From Hallella seregens ATCC 51272 (lineage in GTDB: Bacteria; Bacteroidota; Bacteroidia; Bacteroidales; Bacteroidaceae): DNA of 64,000 bases. Where the stretch lies: the NCBI RefSeq assembly GCF_000518545.1, contig NZ_JADU01000009.1, positions 81,304 to 145,303 of the forward strand, written 5' to 3'. The position numbers and the translations under genes are program-made. The notes beneath the pieces were generated by a model. It was given only the letters and a program-made list of their open reading frames with translations. It made no database searches and had not been told where the DNA came from. How positions within the stretch are numbered: the stretch's first letter is position 1; every line of letters starts with the position of its first letter. Below, one piece after another: positions 16,637-26,167 of the stretch.

Positions 16637-17206
16637 TTATTTCTGACGCTTGTAGACGAAGATGCCTTCGCGGTTTTCCAGATAGAGCGAGTCGCTGCCC
16701 AGGTTGTCGATGCTGAACGTGTCGCGGTTGAGCAGCAGCTGGCCGTTGAGGATTTTCCAGCTGGTCCAGGGGTTGCGCTCGGCCTTGACGCTCGACTTGA
16801 CCACGCCGCCCTCGAGGATTTCAAAGTTCTTGTCCAGGCTGGTCCACTTGCCCAGCAGCGTGGTGAGGTTGATGACGCGGCGCGCCGTGGGGTCGCCGTC
16901 GACGGCTTGGCCCTCGATAACGGCCAGCCTGTCGCCCACGAGCAGCCCGCCCTGCACGTCCTGCCGCCCGTCTTCGTCCTCGCCCAGCACGTAGCGGAGC
17001 GTGTCGCCGGCGTCGGTAATGAGCTCGAGCGTGTGCATGGCCGTGCCCTCGCCACACACGCCATAGACGGTGGAGTCGGCCGCGGTGTCGGCCAGGAGGG
17101 TGCTGTCGGCCCCGCCGCGGTCGCCGCGCGACGGCGTGTTGCGGCAGCCGGCCACCACAAAAGCCAGGGCCAGCAGGGCCAAGGCGCAGAGAGTTACCTG
17201 TTTCAT
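16637..17206 (-). CDS. Lipocalin-like lipoprotein
   Basis: A 189-residue lipoprotein (signal ending LAFVVAGC, Cys21). The C-terminal part, from LLGKWTSLDKNFEILEGGVVKS to SLYLENREGIFVYKR, has the GxW start and the strand pattern of the small Bacteroidetes lipocalin-like domains. A second N-terminal beta domain (MHTLELITDAGDTLRYVLG, GDRLAVIEGQ) precedes it. It lies 27 bases downstream of mazG and 36 bases upstream of rnz. Ligand and function are unknown. Confidence 0.65.
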   Translation of the reverse strand: MKQVTLCALALLALAFVVAGCRNTPSRGDRGGADSTLLADTAADSTVYGVCGEGTAMHTLELITDAGDTLRYVLGEDEDGRQDVQGGLLVGDRLAVIEGQAVDGDPTARRVINLTTLLGKWTSLDKNFEILEGGVVKSSVKAERNPWTSWKILNGQLLLNRDTFSIDNLGSDSLYLENREGIFVYKRQK

Positions 17207-17232
17207 CGTTGCATGTATTTAGGGGTTTGTCT

Positions 17233-18162
17233 TCATTTTTCCTGCGCCTTGGCTTCGTTCCAGAGCGCGTCCATCTCGCCGAGCGTCAGTTCGCTAAGGG
17301 CCTTGCCCGCAGCCTTGGCCTGGCGTTCGATGTAGCCAAAGCGCGAGATGAACTTGCGGTTGGTCGACTCCAGCGCGTTGTCGGGGTTCAGCCGGTAGAG
17401 GCGCGCGGCATTGATGACGCTGAAGAGGAAGTCGCCCAGCTCGTGGGTGGAACGCTCGCGGTCGCCGCGCCGCAGCTCGGCCTCGAGCTCTCCCAGCTCC
17501 TCGCGCACCTTGTCCCACACGTCTTCTTTCTGTTGCCAGTCGAATCCCACGTTGCGGGCCTTGTCCTGTATGCGGTAGGCCTTGATGAGAGCGGGCAGTG
17601 CAGCGGGCACGCCGCTGAGCACACTCTTGTTGCCGTCGCGCTCGCGCTGCTTGATTTGTTCCCACGTTTGCTCCACCTCGCCGGCCGTGCCGGGCTTGTC
17701 GCCAAGGGTTTCGCCGTCGGCCTTGTAGACCACCTGGCCCTGCGCGTTCATCGTCATGGCGGGGTTGTCCACGGCGAACGGGGCGTTGTCGATGCCCCAG
17801 TCGCCCTCGCTGCGGCTCCAGTCGATGAAAGGATGGCGGAACATCAGCTTGTCGGCCTCCCGGTTGCACACGTCGGCCATGTCGTAGGCCCCGGCCTCGG
17901 CACCTATCATGGCGTAGAACACCACGTGCTCCATCACGTCGCCCAGCTCTTTCATCACCTCGCGGAGGTCGCCGTGCTGCAGGGCGTCGGCCAGCTCGAA
18001 CACCTCCTCGATGGTGTTGGGGCGCAGGCTCGCCATGGTTTGTTTGCGGTCCCAGGGGCACTCGCGGCGCAGACGGTACTGCACGTCGAGCAGCCGGCCA
18101 AAGGCGGCCAGCATCTCGGCCCGGCTGTGCCGGGCCTGGGGTTTGCCGGATTGTTGCATCAT
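17233..18162 (-). CDS. mazG: Nucleoside triphosphate pyrophosphohydrolase MazG
   Basis: Hydrolyses (d)NTPs to the monophosphates and pyrophosphate. The 309-residue protein has both MazG repeats: the first with CPWDRKQTMASLRPNTIEEVFEL and ELGDVMEHVVFYA, the second with GFDWQQKEDVWDKVREELGELEAEL and HELGDFLFSVINAARL. It is longer than E. coli MazG (263 residues) mainly because of extra residues between RHPF and GEVEQTWEQ, which contain the unusual stretch NPAMTMNAQGQVVYKADGE. It heads a leftward operon; the -7 box ends 10 bases before the ATG. Confidence 0.93.
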   Translation of the reverse strand: MMQQSGKPQARHSRAEMLAAFGRLLDVQYRLRRECPWDRKQTMASLRPNTIEEVFELADALQHGDLREVMKELGDVMEHVVFYAMIGAEAGAYDMADVCNREADKLMFRHPFIDWSRSEGDWGIDNAPFAVDNPAMTMNAQGQVVYKADGETLGDKPGTAGEVEQTWEQIKQRERDGNKSVLSGVPAALPALIKAYRIQDKARNVGFDWQQKEDVWDKVREELGELEAELRRGDRERSTHELGDFLFSVINAARLYRLNPDNALESTNRKFISRFGYIERQAKAAGKALSELTLGEMDALWNEAKAQEK

Positions 18163-18172
18163 CTTTTTGATG

Positions 18173-18180
18173 CAAAGTTA
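18173..18180 (-). promoter_or_regulatory. -7 box TAACTTTG for mazG
   Basis: TAnnTTTG match 10 bases from the mazG ATG; a very short mRNA leader is expected. It is back to back with the valS promoter. Confidence 0.65.
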
Positions 18181-18202
18181 CGGGTTTTCGGGGATAAATT
18201 CG

Positions 18203-18210
18203 TAATTTTG
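18203..18210 (+). promoter_or_regulatory. -7 box TAATTTTG for valS
   Basis: TAnnTTTG match about 99 bases upstream of the valS ATG, leaving a leader of roughly 90 bases with complementary segments. Confidence 0.65.
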
Positions 18211-18308
18211 CGGTGTTTTTGTGGGCCGACAAGGCCGTTTTCGCCCGCATGCGAAAGCGCCGATGCGGCCCCGGCAAGGATAAATATACGAAAAGACAAC
18301 CAACATAC

Positions 18309-21002
18309 ATGGAATTAGCAAGCAAGTACGACCCCAAAGAGGTGGAGTCGAAATGGTACGAGTATTGGCTCGACAACAAGCTCTTCAGTTCTAAACCCGA
18401 CGGGCGCGAGCCCTACACGGTGGTGATTCCACCACCCAACGTGACCGGTGTGCTCCACATGGGCCACATGCTGAACAACACCATTCAGGACATTCTGGTG
18501 CGCCACGCCCGCATGGAGGGCAAGAATGCGTGCTGGGTTCCCGGCACCGACCACGCCTCGATAGCCACCGAAGCTAAGGTGGTGGCCCGTCTGGCCGAGC
18601 AGGGCATCAAGAAAACCGACCTGACACGAGAGCAGTTTCTCGAGCATGCCTGGGACTGGACGCGCGAGCACGGAGGCATCATCCTGAAGCAGCTGCGCAG
18701 GCTGGGCTGCTCGTGCGACTGGGACCGCACGGCCTTCACCATGGACGAGACCCGCTCGGAGGGCGTCATCAAGGTGTTCGTGGACCTGTACAACAAGGGC
18801 TATATCTACCGCGGCGTGCGCATGGTGAACTGGGATCCGCAGGCACAGACGGCGCTCTCGGACGAGGAGGTGGTGTACAAGGACGAGCATTCCAAGCTGT
18901 ACTACCTGAAATACTACGTGGCACCCGAGGACCAGGCCTCGGTGGAGCGCAGGGATGAGGGCAACGTGATGCACCGCGACGGCCGCGGATACTATGCCGT
19001 GGTGGCCACCACACGCCCCGAAACCATCATGGGCGACACGGCGATGTGCATCAATCCCGACGACGTGAAGAACACCTGGCTGCGCGGCAAGCACGTGGTG
19101 GTGCCCCGCGTGGGCCGCGTGATTCCCGTCATCGAGGACTCGTATGTGGACGTGGAGTTCGGCACGGGTTGCCTGAAAGTGACTCCCGCGCACGACGTGA
19201 ACGACCACGCGCTGGGCCTCAAGCACGGCTTGCAGACCATAGACATCTTCAACGACAACGGCACGATGGCCGAGGCCGCGGGCATGTACGTGGGTCAAGA
19301 CCGCATGGACGTGCGTCGGCAGATCGCCCTCGACCTGGAGGCCGAGGGACTGATGGAGCGTGTTGAGGACTACGACAACAAGGTGGGCTTCTCCGAGCGC
19401 ACCAACGTGCCCATCGAACCGAAGCTCTCCACGCAGTGGTTTCTCAAGATGCGGCACTTCGCCGACATTGCGCTGGCCCCTGTTATGGACGACGACATCG
19501 AGTTCTATCCCAAGAAATACAAGAACACCTACCGCCACTGGCTGGAGAATATCAAGGACTGGTGCATCTCGCGCCAGCTGTGGTGGGGACACCGCATCCC
19601 GGCCTACTACTTCAAAGATGCCGAGGGAAAGAACGCCTGCGTGGTGGCCGAGACGGCCGACAAGGCCCTGGCCGAGGCACGCCGGCAGAATCCGGCCCTC
19701 ACGGCCGACGGCCTGGAGCAGGAGAGCGACTGCCTGGACACGTGGTTCTCGTCGTGGCTTTGGCCCATCTCCGTCTTCGACGGCGTGAACCATCCCGACA
19801 ATGAGGAGATACGGTATTACTATCCCACGTCGGACCTGGTGACGGGCCCGGACATCATTTTCTTCTGGGTGGCCCGCATGATTATGGCCGGATACGAGTA
19901 CCGCGGCACGTTCCCCTTCAAGCATGTGTACTTTACGGGCATCGTGCGCGACAAGCTGGGACGCAAGATGAGCAAGAGTCTGGGCAACTCGCCAGACCCT
20001 CTTCAGCTCATCGAGAAGTTCGGCGCCGACGGCGTGCGCATGGGCATGATGCTCTCGGCACCGGCCGGCAACGACATTCTCTTCGATGAGAACCTGTGCG
20101 AGCAGGGCCGCAACTTCAACAACAAGATATGGAATGCTTTCCGCCTGGTGCAGGGATGGCAGACGGCCGATGCCGCGCAGCCCGAGGAAAACCGCCTGGC
20201 CGTGGCCTGGTTCGAGGCCAAGCTCAAGGAGGTGAATGCCCAGATGGACGAGCAGTTCAAGGGCTACCGCATCTCCGAGGCCCTGATGACGGTGTACCGA
20301 TTGTTCTGGGACGAGTTCTCAAGCTGGTATCTGGAGATAGTGAAGCCCGAGTACGGCAAGCCCATCGACCGCCTGACCTACGACGCTACGCTGCGTTTCT
20401 TCGACGACTTGCTCAAGATGCTGCATCCGTTCATGCCGTTCATCACCGAGGAACTGTGGCAGCACATCCTCGACCGCAAGCCGGGCGAGAGCATCATGAA
20501 GGCCACGCTGCAGATGGCCGCACCCACCGAAGCCGAGCTGAAACTCCTGGCCGACGTGGAGCAGGTGAAGCAGGTGGTGTCGGGGGTGCGCATGGTTCGC
20601 AACCAGAAGAACATCGCCCCGAAAGAGCAGCTCGACCTGCTGGCCATCGGCAGCAACCGCTTCGGGGCCTACGACAGCGTGATGACGAAGATGGCCAACC
20701 TGAAGACCGTCGAGACCGTGGCCGAGAAACCGGCCGACGCCAGCGCCTTCATGGTGGGCACCGACGAGTTTGCCGTGCCCGTGGGCGACCTCATCGACGT
20801 GGCCGCCGAGATAGAGAAGCAAGAGAAAGAACTGCAGCACCTCGAGGGATTCCTGGCCGGCATCCGCAAGAAACTGGCCAACGAGAACTTCGTGGCCCAC
20901 GCCCCCGAGGCCGTGGTGGCCCGCGAACGCAAGAAGCAAAGCGACTCCGAGGAGAAGATTGCCGCACTGAAAGAGTCGCTGGCTGCGCTGAAAAACAAGT
21001 AA
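18309..21002 (+). CDS. valS: Valyl-tRNA synthetase
   Basis: Charges tRNA-Val with valine. The 897-residue class I enzyme has the [15 protein letters not shown] (HIGH) motif near residue 45, the connective-peptide editing domain ([30 protein letters not shown]), the [10 protein letters not shown] region, the KMSKS signature ([14 protein letters not shown]), an anticodon-binding helical domain and the C-terminal coiled-coil arm ([23 protein letters not shown]). The frame extends upstream to 18213, but MELASKYDP at 18309 is the conserved start; the longer version begins just downstream of the -7 box. The C11 peptidase gene starts 3 bases after the stop. Confidence 0.98.
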   Translation: MELASKYDPKEVESKWYEYWLDNKLFSSKPDGREPYTVVIPPPNVTGVLHMGHMLNNTIQDILVRHARMEGKNACWVPGTDHASIATEAKVVARLAEQGIKKTDLTREQFLEHAWDWTREHGGIILKQLRRLGCSCDWDRTAFTMDETRSEGVIKVFVDLYNKGYIYRGVRMVNWDPQAQTALSDEEVVYKDEHSKLYYLKYYVAPEDQASVERRDEGNVMHRDGRGYYAVVATTRPETIMGDTAMCINPDDVKNTWLRGKHVVVPRVGRVIPVIEDSYVDVEFGTGCLKVTPAHDVNDHALGLKHGLQTIDIFNDNGTMAEAAGMYVGQDRMDVRRQIALDLEAEGLMERVEDYDNKVGFSERTNVPIEPKLSTQWFLKMRHFADIALAPVMDDDIEFYPKKYKNTYRHWLENIKDWCISRQLWWGHRIPAYYFKDAEGKNACVVAETADKALAEARRQNPALTADGLEQESDCLDTWFSSWLWPISVFDGVNHPDNEEIRYYYPTSDLVTGPDIIFFWVARMIMAGYEYRGTFPFKHVYFTGIVRDKLGRKMSKSLGNSPDPLQLIEKFGADGVRMGMMLSAPAGNDILFDENLCEQGRNFNNKIWNAFRLVQGWQTADAAQPEENRLAVAWFEAKLKEVNAQMDEQFKGYRISEALMTVYRLFWDEFSSWYLEIVKPEYGKPIDRLTYDATLRFFDDLLKMLHPFMPFITEELWQHILDRKPGESIMKATLQMAAPTEAELKLLADVEQVKQVVSGVRMVRNQKNIAPKEQLDLLAIGSNRFGAYDSVMTKMANLKTVETVAEKPADASAFMVGTDEFAVPVGDLIDVAAEIEKQEKELQHLEGFLAGIRKKLANENFVAHAPEAVVARERKKQSDSEEKIAALKESLAALKNK

Positions 21003-21005
21003 ACC

Positions 21006-22265
21006 ATGAAAAAATCGTTCCTGGGCCTCGTCGTGTTGGTGCTCTCTCTGGTCGGCGCACAGCTGTTCTCGGCGTGCGACAACAAGGAGGCACCCTCCGT
21101 GAACGACATCAACAAACAGACCATTCTGGTCTTCATGCCCTGGTCAGGCACGGCGGCCAGCAGCGGCCTCTATCCGGTTTTCCGGCAAAACCTCGACAGC
21201 ATCGAGGGGGCCATCCTGAAGGCCAAGCGGCTGCAGGGACGGCTGATGGTGTTTATCAGCACGGCGGCCAGGCAGTCGGAGCTCTACGAGGTGGGCTACA
21301 CGGGCGGCAAAATCGTGCACACACCCATCAAGACCTACGCGGGCAACGACTACACCACGGCGGCCGGCATCACGCAAATACTCAACGACGTGAAGGCCAA
21401 CGCCCCCGCACTGAACTACGCCATGATGGTGGGCTGCCACGGATGCGGCTGGACCTACAAGGCCGATTGGGAGAACTATCCCTTCCAGGCCAAGCGCAAC
21501 GTGCTGGTTCCCGGGCAGAAACAGGAGGCCGCCGCCGGGGCCAAGGGCATGGGCGGGGGCGCGGCCTGGCCCACAACCCGGTTTTTCGGCAGCGTGGGCG
21601 ACAAGGCCTACGGCATCGACGTGCCGACGCTGGCCGACGGCATCCGGGGAGCCGGACTGAAGATGCAGTACATTCTCTTCGACGACTGCTACATGGCCAA
21701 CGTCGAGACAGCCTACGAACTGCGCCAGGCCACCAACTATCTCATCGCCTCCACCTCGGAGGTGCTGGCCCTGGGCGTGCCTTATCAGACCATGTGGAGC
21801 GCACTGGCCTCGGCCACGCCCAACTATAAGACGGCCGTTTCGGCGTTCCACACGTTCTACTCGACCTACGCCTATCCCTACGGCGCCCTGTCGGCCATCG
21901 ACTGCCGCAAGGTGGACGGCCTGGCCGCCATGATGCGGCAGATCAACCAACGCTATGTGCTGGCCGACTCGCTGGTGGACAGTCTGCAGGTGCTCGACGG
22001 CTTCAATACACCCCTGTTCTACGACTTGGGCGACTATGCAGACCATCTTTGCCCGAACACCACCCTGCTGAGCGACTTCCATTCGCGGCTCGACGAGGTG
22101 GTGAAAGCCAAGGCTGCCACAGATACGCTCTACTCGTACCTCTATGCAGCCCCCTTATATATAAAGGTGAAAAGCTACTCGGGGCTCACCGTCTCCGACC
22201 CCAGCCGCCATCCGGTGGCCCTGAAAGGCAGGGAGAAAACCGGGTGGTGGAAAGCCACGCACTAA
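21006..22265 (+). CDS. Clostripain-like (family C11) cysteine peptidase lipoprotein
   Basis: A 419-residue exported lipoprotein (LFSAC, Cys24) of the C11 family, Arg-specific cysteine peptidases. Catalytic residues by family pattern are His145 in MVGCHGCGW and Cys228 in LFDDCYMANVE. The C terminus (SDPSRHPVALKGREKTGWWKATH) matches the ending common in Bacteroidetes members. It is cotranscribed with valS (3-base gap), which has no obvious functional meaning. Substrate unknown. Confidence 0.85.
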   Translation: MKKSFLGLVVLVLSLVGAQLFSACDNKEAPSVNDINKQTILVFMPWSGTAASSGLYPVFRQNLDSIEGAILKAKRLQGRLMVFISTAARQSELYEVGYTGGKIVHTPIKTYAGNDYTTAAGITQILNDVKANAPALNYAMMVGCHGCGWTYKADWENYPFQAKRNVLVPGQKQEAAAGAKGMGGGAAWPTTRFFGSVGDKAYGIDVPTLADGIRGAGLKMQYILFDDCYMANVETAYELRQATNYLIASTSEVLALGVPYQTMWSALASATPNYKTAVSAFHTFYSTYAYPYGALSAIDCRKVDGLAAMMRQINQRYVLADSLVDSLQVLDGFNTPLFYDLGDYADHLCPNTTLLSDFHSRLDEVVKAKAATDTLYSYLYAAPLYIKVKSYSGLTVSDPSRHPVALKGREKTGWWKATH

Positions 22266-22289
22266 GGCAAGGGGCATAAAAACAAGGCC

Positions 22290-22359
22290 GGGCGGCCATG
22301 CTTGCGGCCGCCCGGTTGAAAAGAAAGTGGGCGGCAAGTGTTGTGAACACTTGCCGCCC
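22290..22359. terminator. Two perfect hairpins between convergent genes
   Basis: Hairpin one: a GGCCGGGCGGCC-type stem at about 22290-22316. Hairpin two: a perfect 14-bp stem (22329-22342 with 22346-22359) and GTG loop. They serve both the C11 peptidase and the converging DUF2461 gene. Confidence 0.75.
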
Positions 22360-22367
22360 GCCGTTGT

Positions 22368-23078
22368 TTATTCGTAGTCATCAATGACGTTGTTGGTGAA
22401 ATCTATCATCGGCTTGCCTGTCTTGAGTATCTTTACCATCTCTTTCGGCCATGCCTCGCCGTCGAAAAAGTCGTCGGGCACCACGTGCCACGCACAGTAA
22501 TCTTTCATTTTCAGATAGCGCAGATGCTCGTAATCACTGGGGAAATCCTTGGGGGCCTTCTTTAGTCGGGCTATGCCAAAGCCCTTGGGGGCGGCGTGGT
22601 CGTCGCTCCATTCGGAGTCGTTGGCATAGCCGAAAGCCTTGATGAACTGGCCGTTCTCCACGCACTTGAGCCACTCGCCAATGTTTCCCATGATCTCATT
22701 GCGCATGGCAGTGAGGATGTTGGTAGGCAGCCAGTAGGCGCCAACAGCCAGCAAACACTGGCCCGGCTGCACGTGAAGGTAGTAGCCTGCGTGCAGACTC
22801 TTCTTGCCTTTGGCCGAGATATAGGCGCCGAAGTGGCGCTTGTAGGGCGACTTGTCGGGCGAGAAGCGGGTGTCACGATAGAAGCGATAGGTGCAGTCCT
22901 TGGCCGTGAGGTGCCCCACGGAGGGGTCGAAGGCGGCAATGGCAGCGATGGCTTTGTCCACGCCGGCGTCGAACGAGTCGCGGGCCGCCTGGTATTCGGA
23001 CTTGTGTTCCTGGAACCAAGGGCGGTTGTTGTTGGCCGCCACGTCCTGCAGGAACTTCATGATGCGTTGGGTTTCCAT
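22368..23078 (-). CDS. DUF2461 (TIGR02453) family protein
   Basis: A 236-residue cytosolic protein of the DUF2461/TIGR02453 family, function unknown. Family features seen: FLQDVAANNNRPWFQEHKSEY near the start, YRFYRDTRFSPDKSPYKRHFGAYI, and YYLHVQPGQCLLAVGAYWLP. The frame runs upstream to 23171 inside nth, but METQRIMKFL at 23078 is the natural start, 4 bases after the nth stop, indicating an nth-DUF2461 operon. Confidence 0.88.
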   Translation of the reverse strand: METQRIMKFLQDVAANNNRPWFQEHKSEYQAARDSFDAGVDKAIAAIAAFDPSVGHLTAKDCTYRFYRDTRFSPDKSPYKRHFGAYISAKGKKSLHAGYYLHVQPGQCLLAVGAYWLPTNILTAMRNEIMGNIGEWLKCVENGQFIKAFGYANDSEWSDDHAAPKGFGIARLKKAPKDFPSDYEHLRYLKMKDYCAWHVVPDDFFDGEAWPKEMVKILKTGKPMIDFTNNVIDDYE

Positions 23079-23082
23079 GGGT

Positions 23083-23733
23083 CTATTCGAGTTTACTCCC
23101 CTCCAGCCGCTTGGGGCACACGGTGTCGAACGGGCACTCCCCGCACTTGGGCCGCGCACTCTGGCACACATATCGGCCGTGGAGCAGCAGCCAGTGGTGG
23201 GCCGATGGAATGTCGGCGGCCGGAATGTCGCGCATGAGATGCTGCTCCACTTTGAGCGGCGTGTTGGCCGTGCGAGGCACCAGACCGAGTCGGTGCGACA
23301 CGCGATAGACGTGCGTGTCTACGGCCATCGTGGCCTTTCCAAACCATACAGCCTGCAGCACGTTGGCCGTCTTGCGTCCCACGCCCGGCAGTTTCACCAG
23401 TTCCTTGGGGTCGCTGGGCACCTCGCCGCCATAGTTGTTGACGAGCATGCGCGCCATCTCGACAAGGTGGCGAGACTTGGCATTGGGATAGCTCACGGAG
23501 TGAACGTACTCCAACACGTCCTCGGGCTCGGCCTGGGCCATGGCCCGCGCCGTGGGGTAGCGAGCGAAAAGGGCCGGCGTCACCTCGTTGATGCGCTTGT
23601 CGGTGCACTGTGCCGAGAGCAGCGTGGCACACAGCAACTGGAACGCCGAGCCGAACTGCAGCTCTGTGCCTACGTCGGGCGCGTTCCTGCGGAAGTAGTC
23701 GAGGATGTACTGATACCTTTCTTTGCGGGTCAT
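23083..23733 (-). CDS. nth: Endonuclease III (DNA glycosylase/AP lyase)
   Basis: Base-excision repair enzyme that removes oxidised pyrimidines and cuts at abasic sites. The 216-residue protein has the helix-hairpin-helix LPGVGRKTANV with catalytic Lys121, the catalytic Asp139 in VDTHVYRV, and the four-Cys iron-sulfur loop near the C terminus (C-x6-C-x2-C-x5-C). Length is typical. Confidence 0.96.
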   Translation of the reverse strand: MTRKERYQYILDYFRRNAPDVGTELQFGSAFQLLCATLLSAQCTDKRINEVTPALFARYPTARAMAQAEPEDVLEYVHSVSYPNAKSRHLVEMARMLVNNYGGEVPSDPKELVKLPGVGRKTANVLQAVWFGKATMAVDTHVYRVSHRLGLVPRTANTPLKVEQHLMRDIPAADIPSAHHWLLLHGRYVCQSARPKCGECPFDTVCPKRLEGSKLE

Positions 23734-23770
23734 GACAGGCAGGCTTTCCGCTTCGCCGGGGTGTTGCGGA

Positions 23771-23795
23771 GCGGTGGAGTTACGGAGTTAAGACA
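23771..23795 (+). repeat. GGAGTTA repeat element, short copy
   Basis: Between nth and htpG: GGAGTTAC then GGAGTTAAGACATTA. The word GGAGTTAAGACATT recurs at about 45587, and its complement at about 57740. Confidence 0.6.
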
Positions 23796-25850
23796 TTACT
23801 TGATGAGTTCGATGCTGCGCTTGAGGAACTTGTCGAGTGCCTCTCCCTTGAGCATTCCATTCTGGAGCAGGGCCAGATCGATGAGCTGGTGCACGACGCG
23901 GTTGCCGGCAGCACAGTCGGAAAGTATCTGTTTCCGCTTGTCGCGCTGCTCGCTCACCGCCTTTTCGGTGTTCTGCACATCGTCCTTTTCTTCCTGCGTC
24001 AGCTCCTCGGGCTTCTTGCCGTCCTGGCTCTGATGCAGGGCAGCCAGGCGTGCCTGCAATCCCTTGAGCTCGCTGTCGACCGGCTTCAGAGCCTCTGCCG
24101 TGCCGGCGTTCACCTCGTCGAGCACCTGCTTGACCAGCGCATGATCGGCATTGAGCACCACGGTATAGCTGTCGGGCATCTGGCCATAGAAGCTCATTCC
24201 CGGCTGGAAATGGCTCATTTCCTTCATACGGCGCATGTACTCGCTCTGGGTAATGACAACGGGCATGCCCATCTCTCCCAGCGACTCCACATCGACATTG
24301 AACATCGCCTTGTCCATTTTGGGCATCTGAGAGCTGAATACGGCTGACAGATTGTCACGGTCGGCCTCGGCCACGGCACCCTTTTTGGCATCGTCTTTCA
24401 CGATGAGCCGGTCGATGATGTCGGCGTCCACGCGGGTGAACCGACTCTTCTCGAGCTTCTGTTCGAGCATGCTCACCATCGGCACATCGAGCTGGCCATC
24501 GAGCCAGAGCACGCTGTAGCCCTTGCTCTGGGCACTGGCCACGTAGGCGTACTGCTCTTCCTTGTTGGTGGCGTAGAGGTAAACGAGGTTGCCGTCCTTG
24601 TCGGTTTGCGCGTCCTTGATGAGGGTTTTGTACTCCTCGAAAGTGAAATGCTTGCCGTCCACGTCCTTGAACAGGGCGAAGTCCTTGGCGCGCTCGTAGA
24701 AGTCTTCCTGCGAGAGCATGCCGTAATTGATGAACAGACGCAGGTCGTCCCACTTCTTCTCGTAGTCCTGTCGGTCGGTTTTGAAGATCTGTTGCAGCCG
24801 GTCGGCCACCTTCTTGGTGATGTAGGTCGAGATCTTTTTCACGTTGGCATCGCTCTGCAGATAGCTGCGACTCACGTTCAACGGGATGTCGGGCGAGTCG
24901 ATGACACCGTGGAGCAGCGTCAGGAAATCGGGCACGATGCCCTCCACCTGGTCGGTGACGAACACCTGATTGCAGTAGAGCTGAATCTTGTTGCGCTGCA
25001 ATTCGAGATTGTTCTGCACGCGCGGGAAATAGAGAATGCCCGTGAGATGGAACGGGAAGTCCACGTTGAGGTGAATCCAGAACAGCGGTTCGTCCTGCAT
25101 GGGATAGAGCGTGCGGTAGAAGTTCTTGTAGTCCTCATCCTTCAGTGAAGCGGGTGCCTTGGTCCAGAGCGGCTCCACATGGTTGATGATGTTGTCCTCG
25201 TCGGTGTCCACTTGCTTGCCGTCTTTCCACTCGGTCTTCTTGCCGAAGGCCACGGGCACGGCCATGAACTTGCAGTATTTGTTGAGCAATGCCTCGATGC
25301 GGGCCTTGTCGAGGAACTCCTTGCAGTCGTCGGCGATGTGGAGCACGATGTCTGTACCGCGGTCGGTCTTGTCGGCATCCTCGATCGTGAACGAGGGCGA
25401 GCCGTCGCAACTCCAGCGCACGGGCTGTGCGTCCTCCCGGTAAGAGCGGGTGACAATGTCCACCCGGTCGGCCACCATGAAGCTGGAATAGAAACCCAAT
25501 CCGAAGTGACCGATGATGGCATTGGCCTCGTCCTTGTACTTGTCGAGGAAGTCGGTGACGCCCGAGAAGGCTATCTGATTGATGTATTTGTCGATTTCTT
25601 CGGCCGTCATGCCCAGTCCGTGGTCGCTGATGGTGAGCGTCTTGGCCTCCGGATCGAGGGCGATGCGGATGGTCTCGTCGCCCACTTCGCCCTTGAAGTC
25701 GCCCTTTTGGGCCAGGGTGCGCAGCTTCTGTGTGGCATCGACGGCATTGGAAACCATCTCGCGAAGAAAGATTTCATGGTCTGAGTAGAGGAACTTTTTG
25801 ATGACGGGGAAGATGTTCTCCGTGGTAACCCCGATATTTCCTTTTTTCAT
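23796..25850 (-). CDS. htpG: Hsp90 chaperone HtpG
   Basis: ATP-dependent cytosolic chaperone. The 684-residue protein has the GHKL ATPase N-terminal domain (EIFLREMVSNAVDATQKLR, ISDHGLGMTAEEI, GHFGLGFYSSFMVAD), the middle domain (QNNLELQRNKIQLYCNQVFV, VVDSPDIPLNVSR-type segment) and a C-terminal dimerisation domain. The frame is open to 25940, but MKKGNIGVTTENIF at 25850 is the conserved start. It is transcribed leftward; no clear promoter box was found. Confidence 0.97.
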   Translation of the reverse strand: MKKGNIGVTTENIFPVIKKFLYSDHEIFLREMVSNAVDATQKLRTLAQKGDFKGEVGDETIRIALDPEAKTLTISDHGLGMTAEEIDKYINQIAFSGVTDFLDKYKDEANAIIGHFGLGFYSSFMVADRVDIVTRSYREDAQPVRWSCDGSPSFTIEDADKTDRGTDIVLHIADDCKEFLDKARIEALLNKYCKFMAVPVAFGKKTEWKDGKQVDTDEDNIINHVEPLWTKAPASLKDEDYKNFYRTLYPMQDEPLFWIHLNVDFPFHLTGILYFPRVQNNLELQRNKIQLYCNQVFVTDQVEGIVPDFLTLLHGVIDSPDIPLNVSRSYLQSDANVKKISTYITKKVADRLQQIFKTDRQDYEKKWDDLRLFINYGMLSQEDFYERAKDFALFKDVDGKHFTFEEYKTLIKDAQTDKDGNLVYLYATNKEEQYAYVASAQSKGYSVLWLDGQLDVPMVSMLEQKLEKSRFTRVDADIIDRLIVKDDAKKGAVAEADRDNLSAVFSSQMPKMDKAMFNVDVESLGEMGMPVVITQSEYMRRMKEMSHFQPGMSFYGQMPDSYTVVLNADHALVKQVLDEVNAGTAEALKPVDSELKGLQARLAALHQSQDGKKPEELTQEEKDDVQNTEKAVSEQRDKRKQILSDCAAGNRVVHQLIDLALLQNGMLKGEALDKFLKRSIELIK

Positions 25851-25996
25851 CGTTAATGATTTATTGTATTCAGTTACATGGGCTGACTTTGCAAAAAATG
25901 TGCCAAGCCGCGGTCGCGTGCACGGCCGCCCCGCCCGCATTCAAAGTTTTTTTGAAGATTTACCGAATTCTTGACACGGCGCGTTGAAATAATCTT

Positions 25997-26004
25997 TATA
26001 TTTG
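25997..26004 (+). promoter_or_regulatory. -7 box TATATTTG of a non-coding transcript
   Basis: TAnnTTTG with a TTGACA-like element at 25971-25976, 20 bases upstream. No gene on the + strand follows; a terminator does, at 26058. Confidence 0.65.
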
Positions 26005-26009
26005 CAACA

Positions 26010-26098
26010 TAGATTCATTTCAATAGGTTAAGGTTAGTTTTTTAAAAGGTTAAAAGGCCCCAATCCGAGTAGTGATACCGTGGATTGGGGTATTTGTT
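26010..26098 (+). ncRNA. Candidate small RNA, about 85-90 nt
   Basis: Promoter (25971-26004) and intrinsic terminator (26058-26098: CCCCAATCC / GGATTGGGG, 15-base loop, U-rich tail) enclose a short AU-rich segment with repeated GGTTAA words (GGTTAAGGTTAG, AGGTTAAAAGG). There is no ORF of useful length. The 318-base gap between htpG and the next gene holds only this. It is shorter than the Bacteroidales-1/6S-type RNAs, so no known family is assigned. Confidence 0.55.
26058..26098 (+). terminator. Intrinsic terminator of the candidate small RNA
   Basis: A 9-bp perfect stem (26058-26066 with 26082-26090) and the tail TATTTGTTT. Confidence 0.7.
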
Positions 26099-26167
26099 TG
26101 CCCCTTGCGGGCCGTGCAAACGGCCCTTCGGCCCGACATGACCGAAGAGCCATCCACACCGGAAAAC

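Noticed and set aside
26010..26098. 6S RNA / Bacteroidales-1 RNA
   Set aside because: The promoter-terminator distance (about 85-90 bases) is too short, and no long bulged helix can be drawn; kept only as an unnamed candidate.
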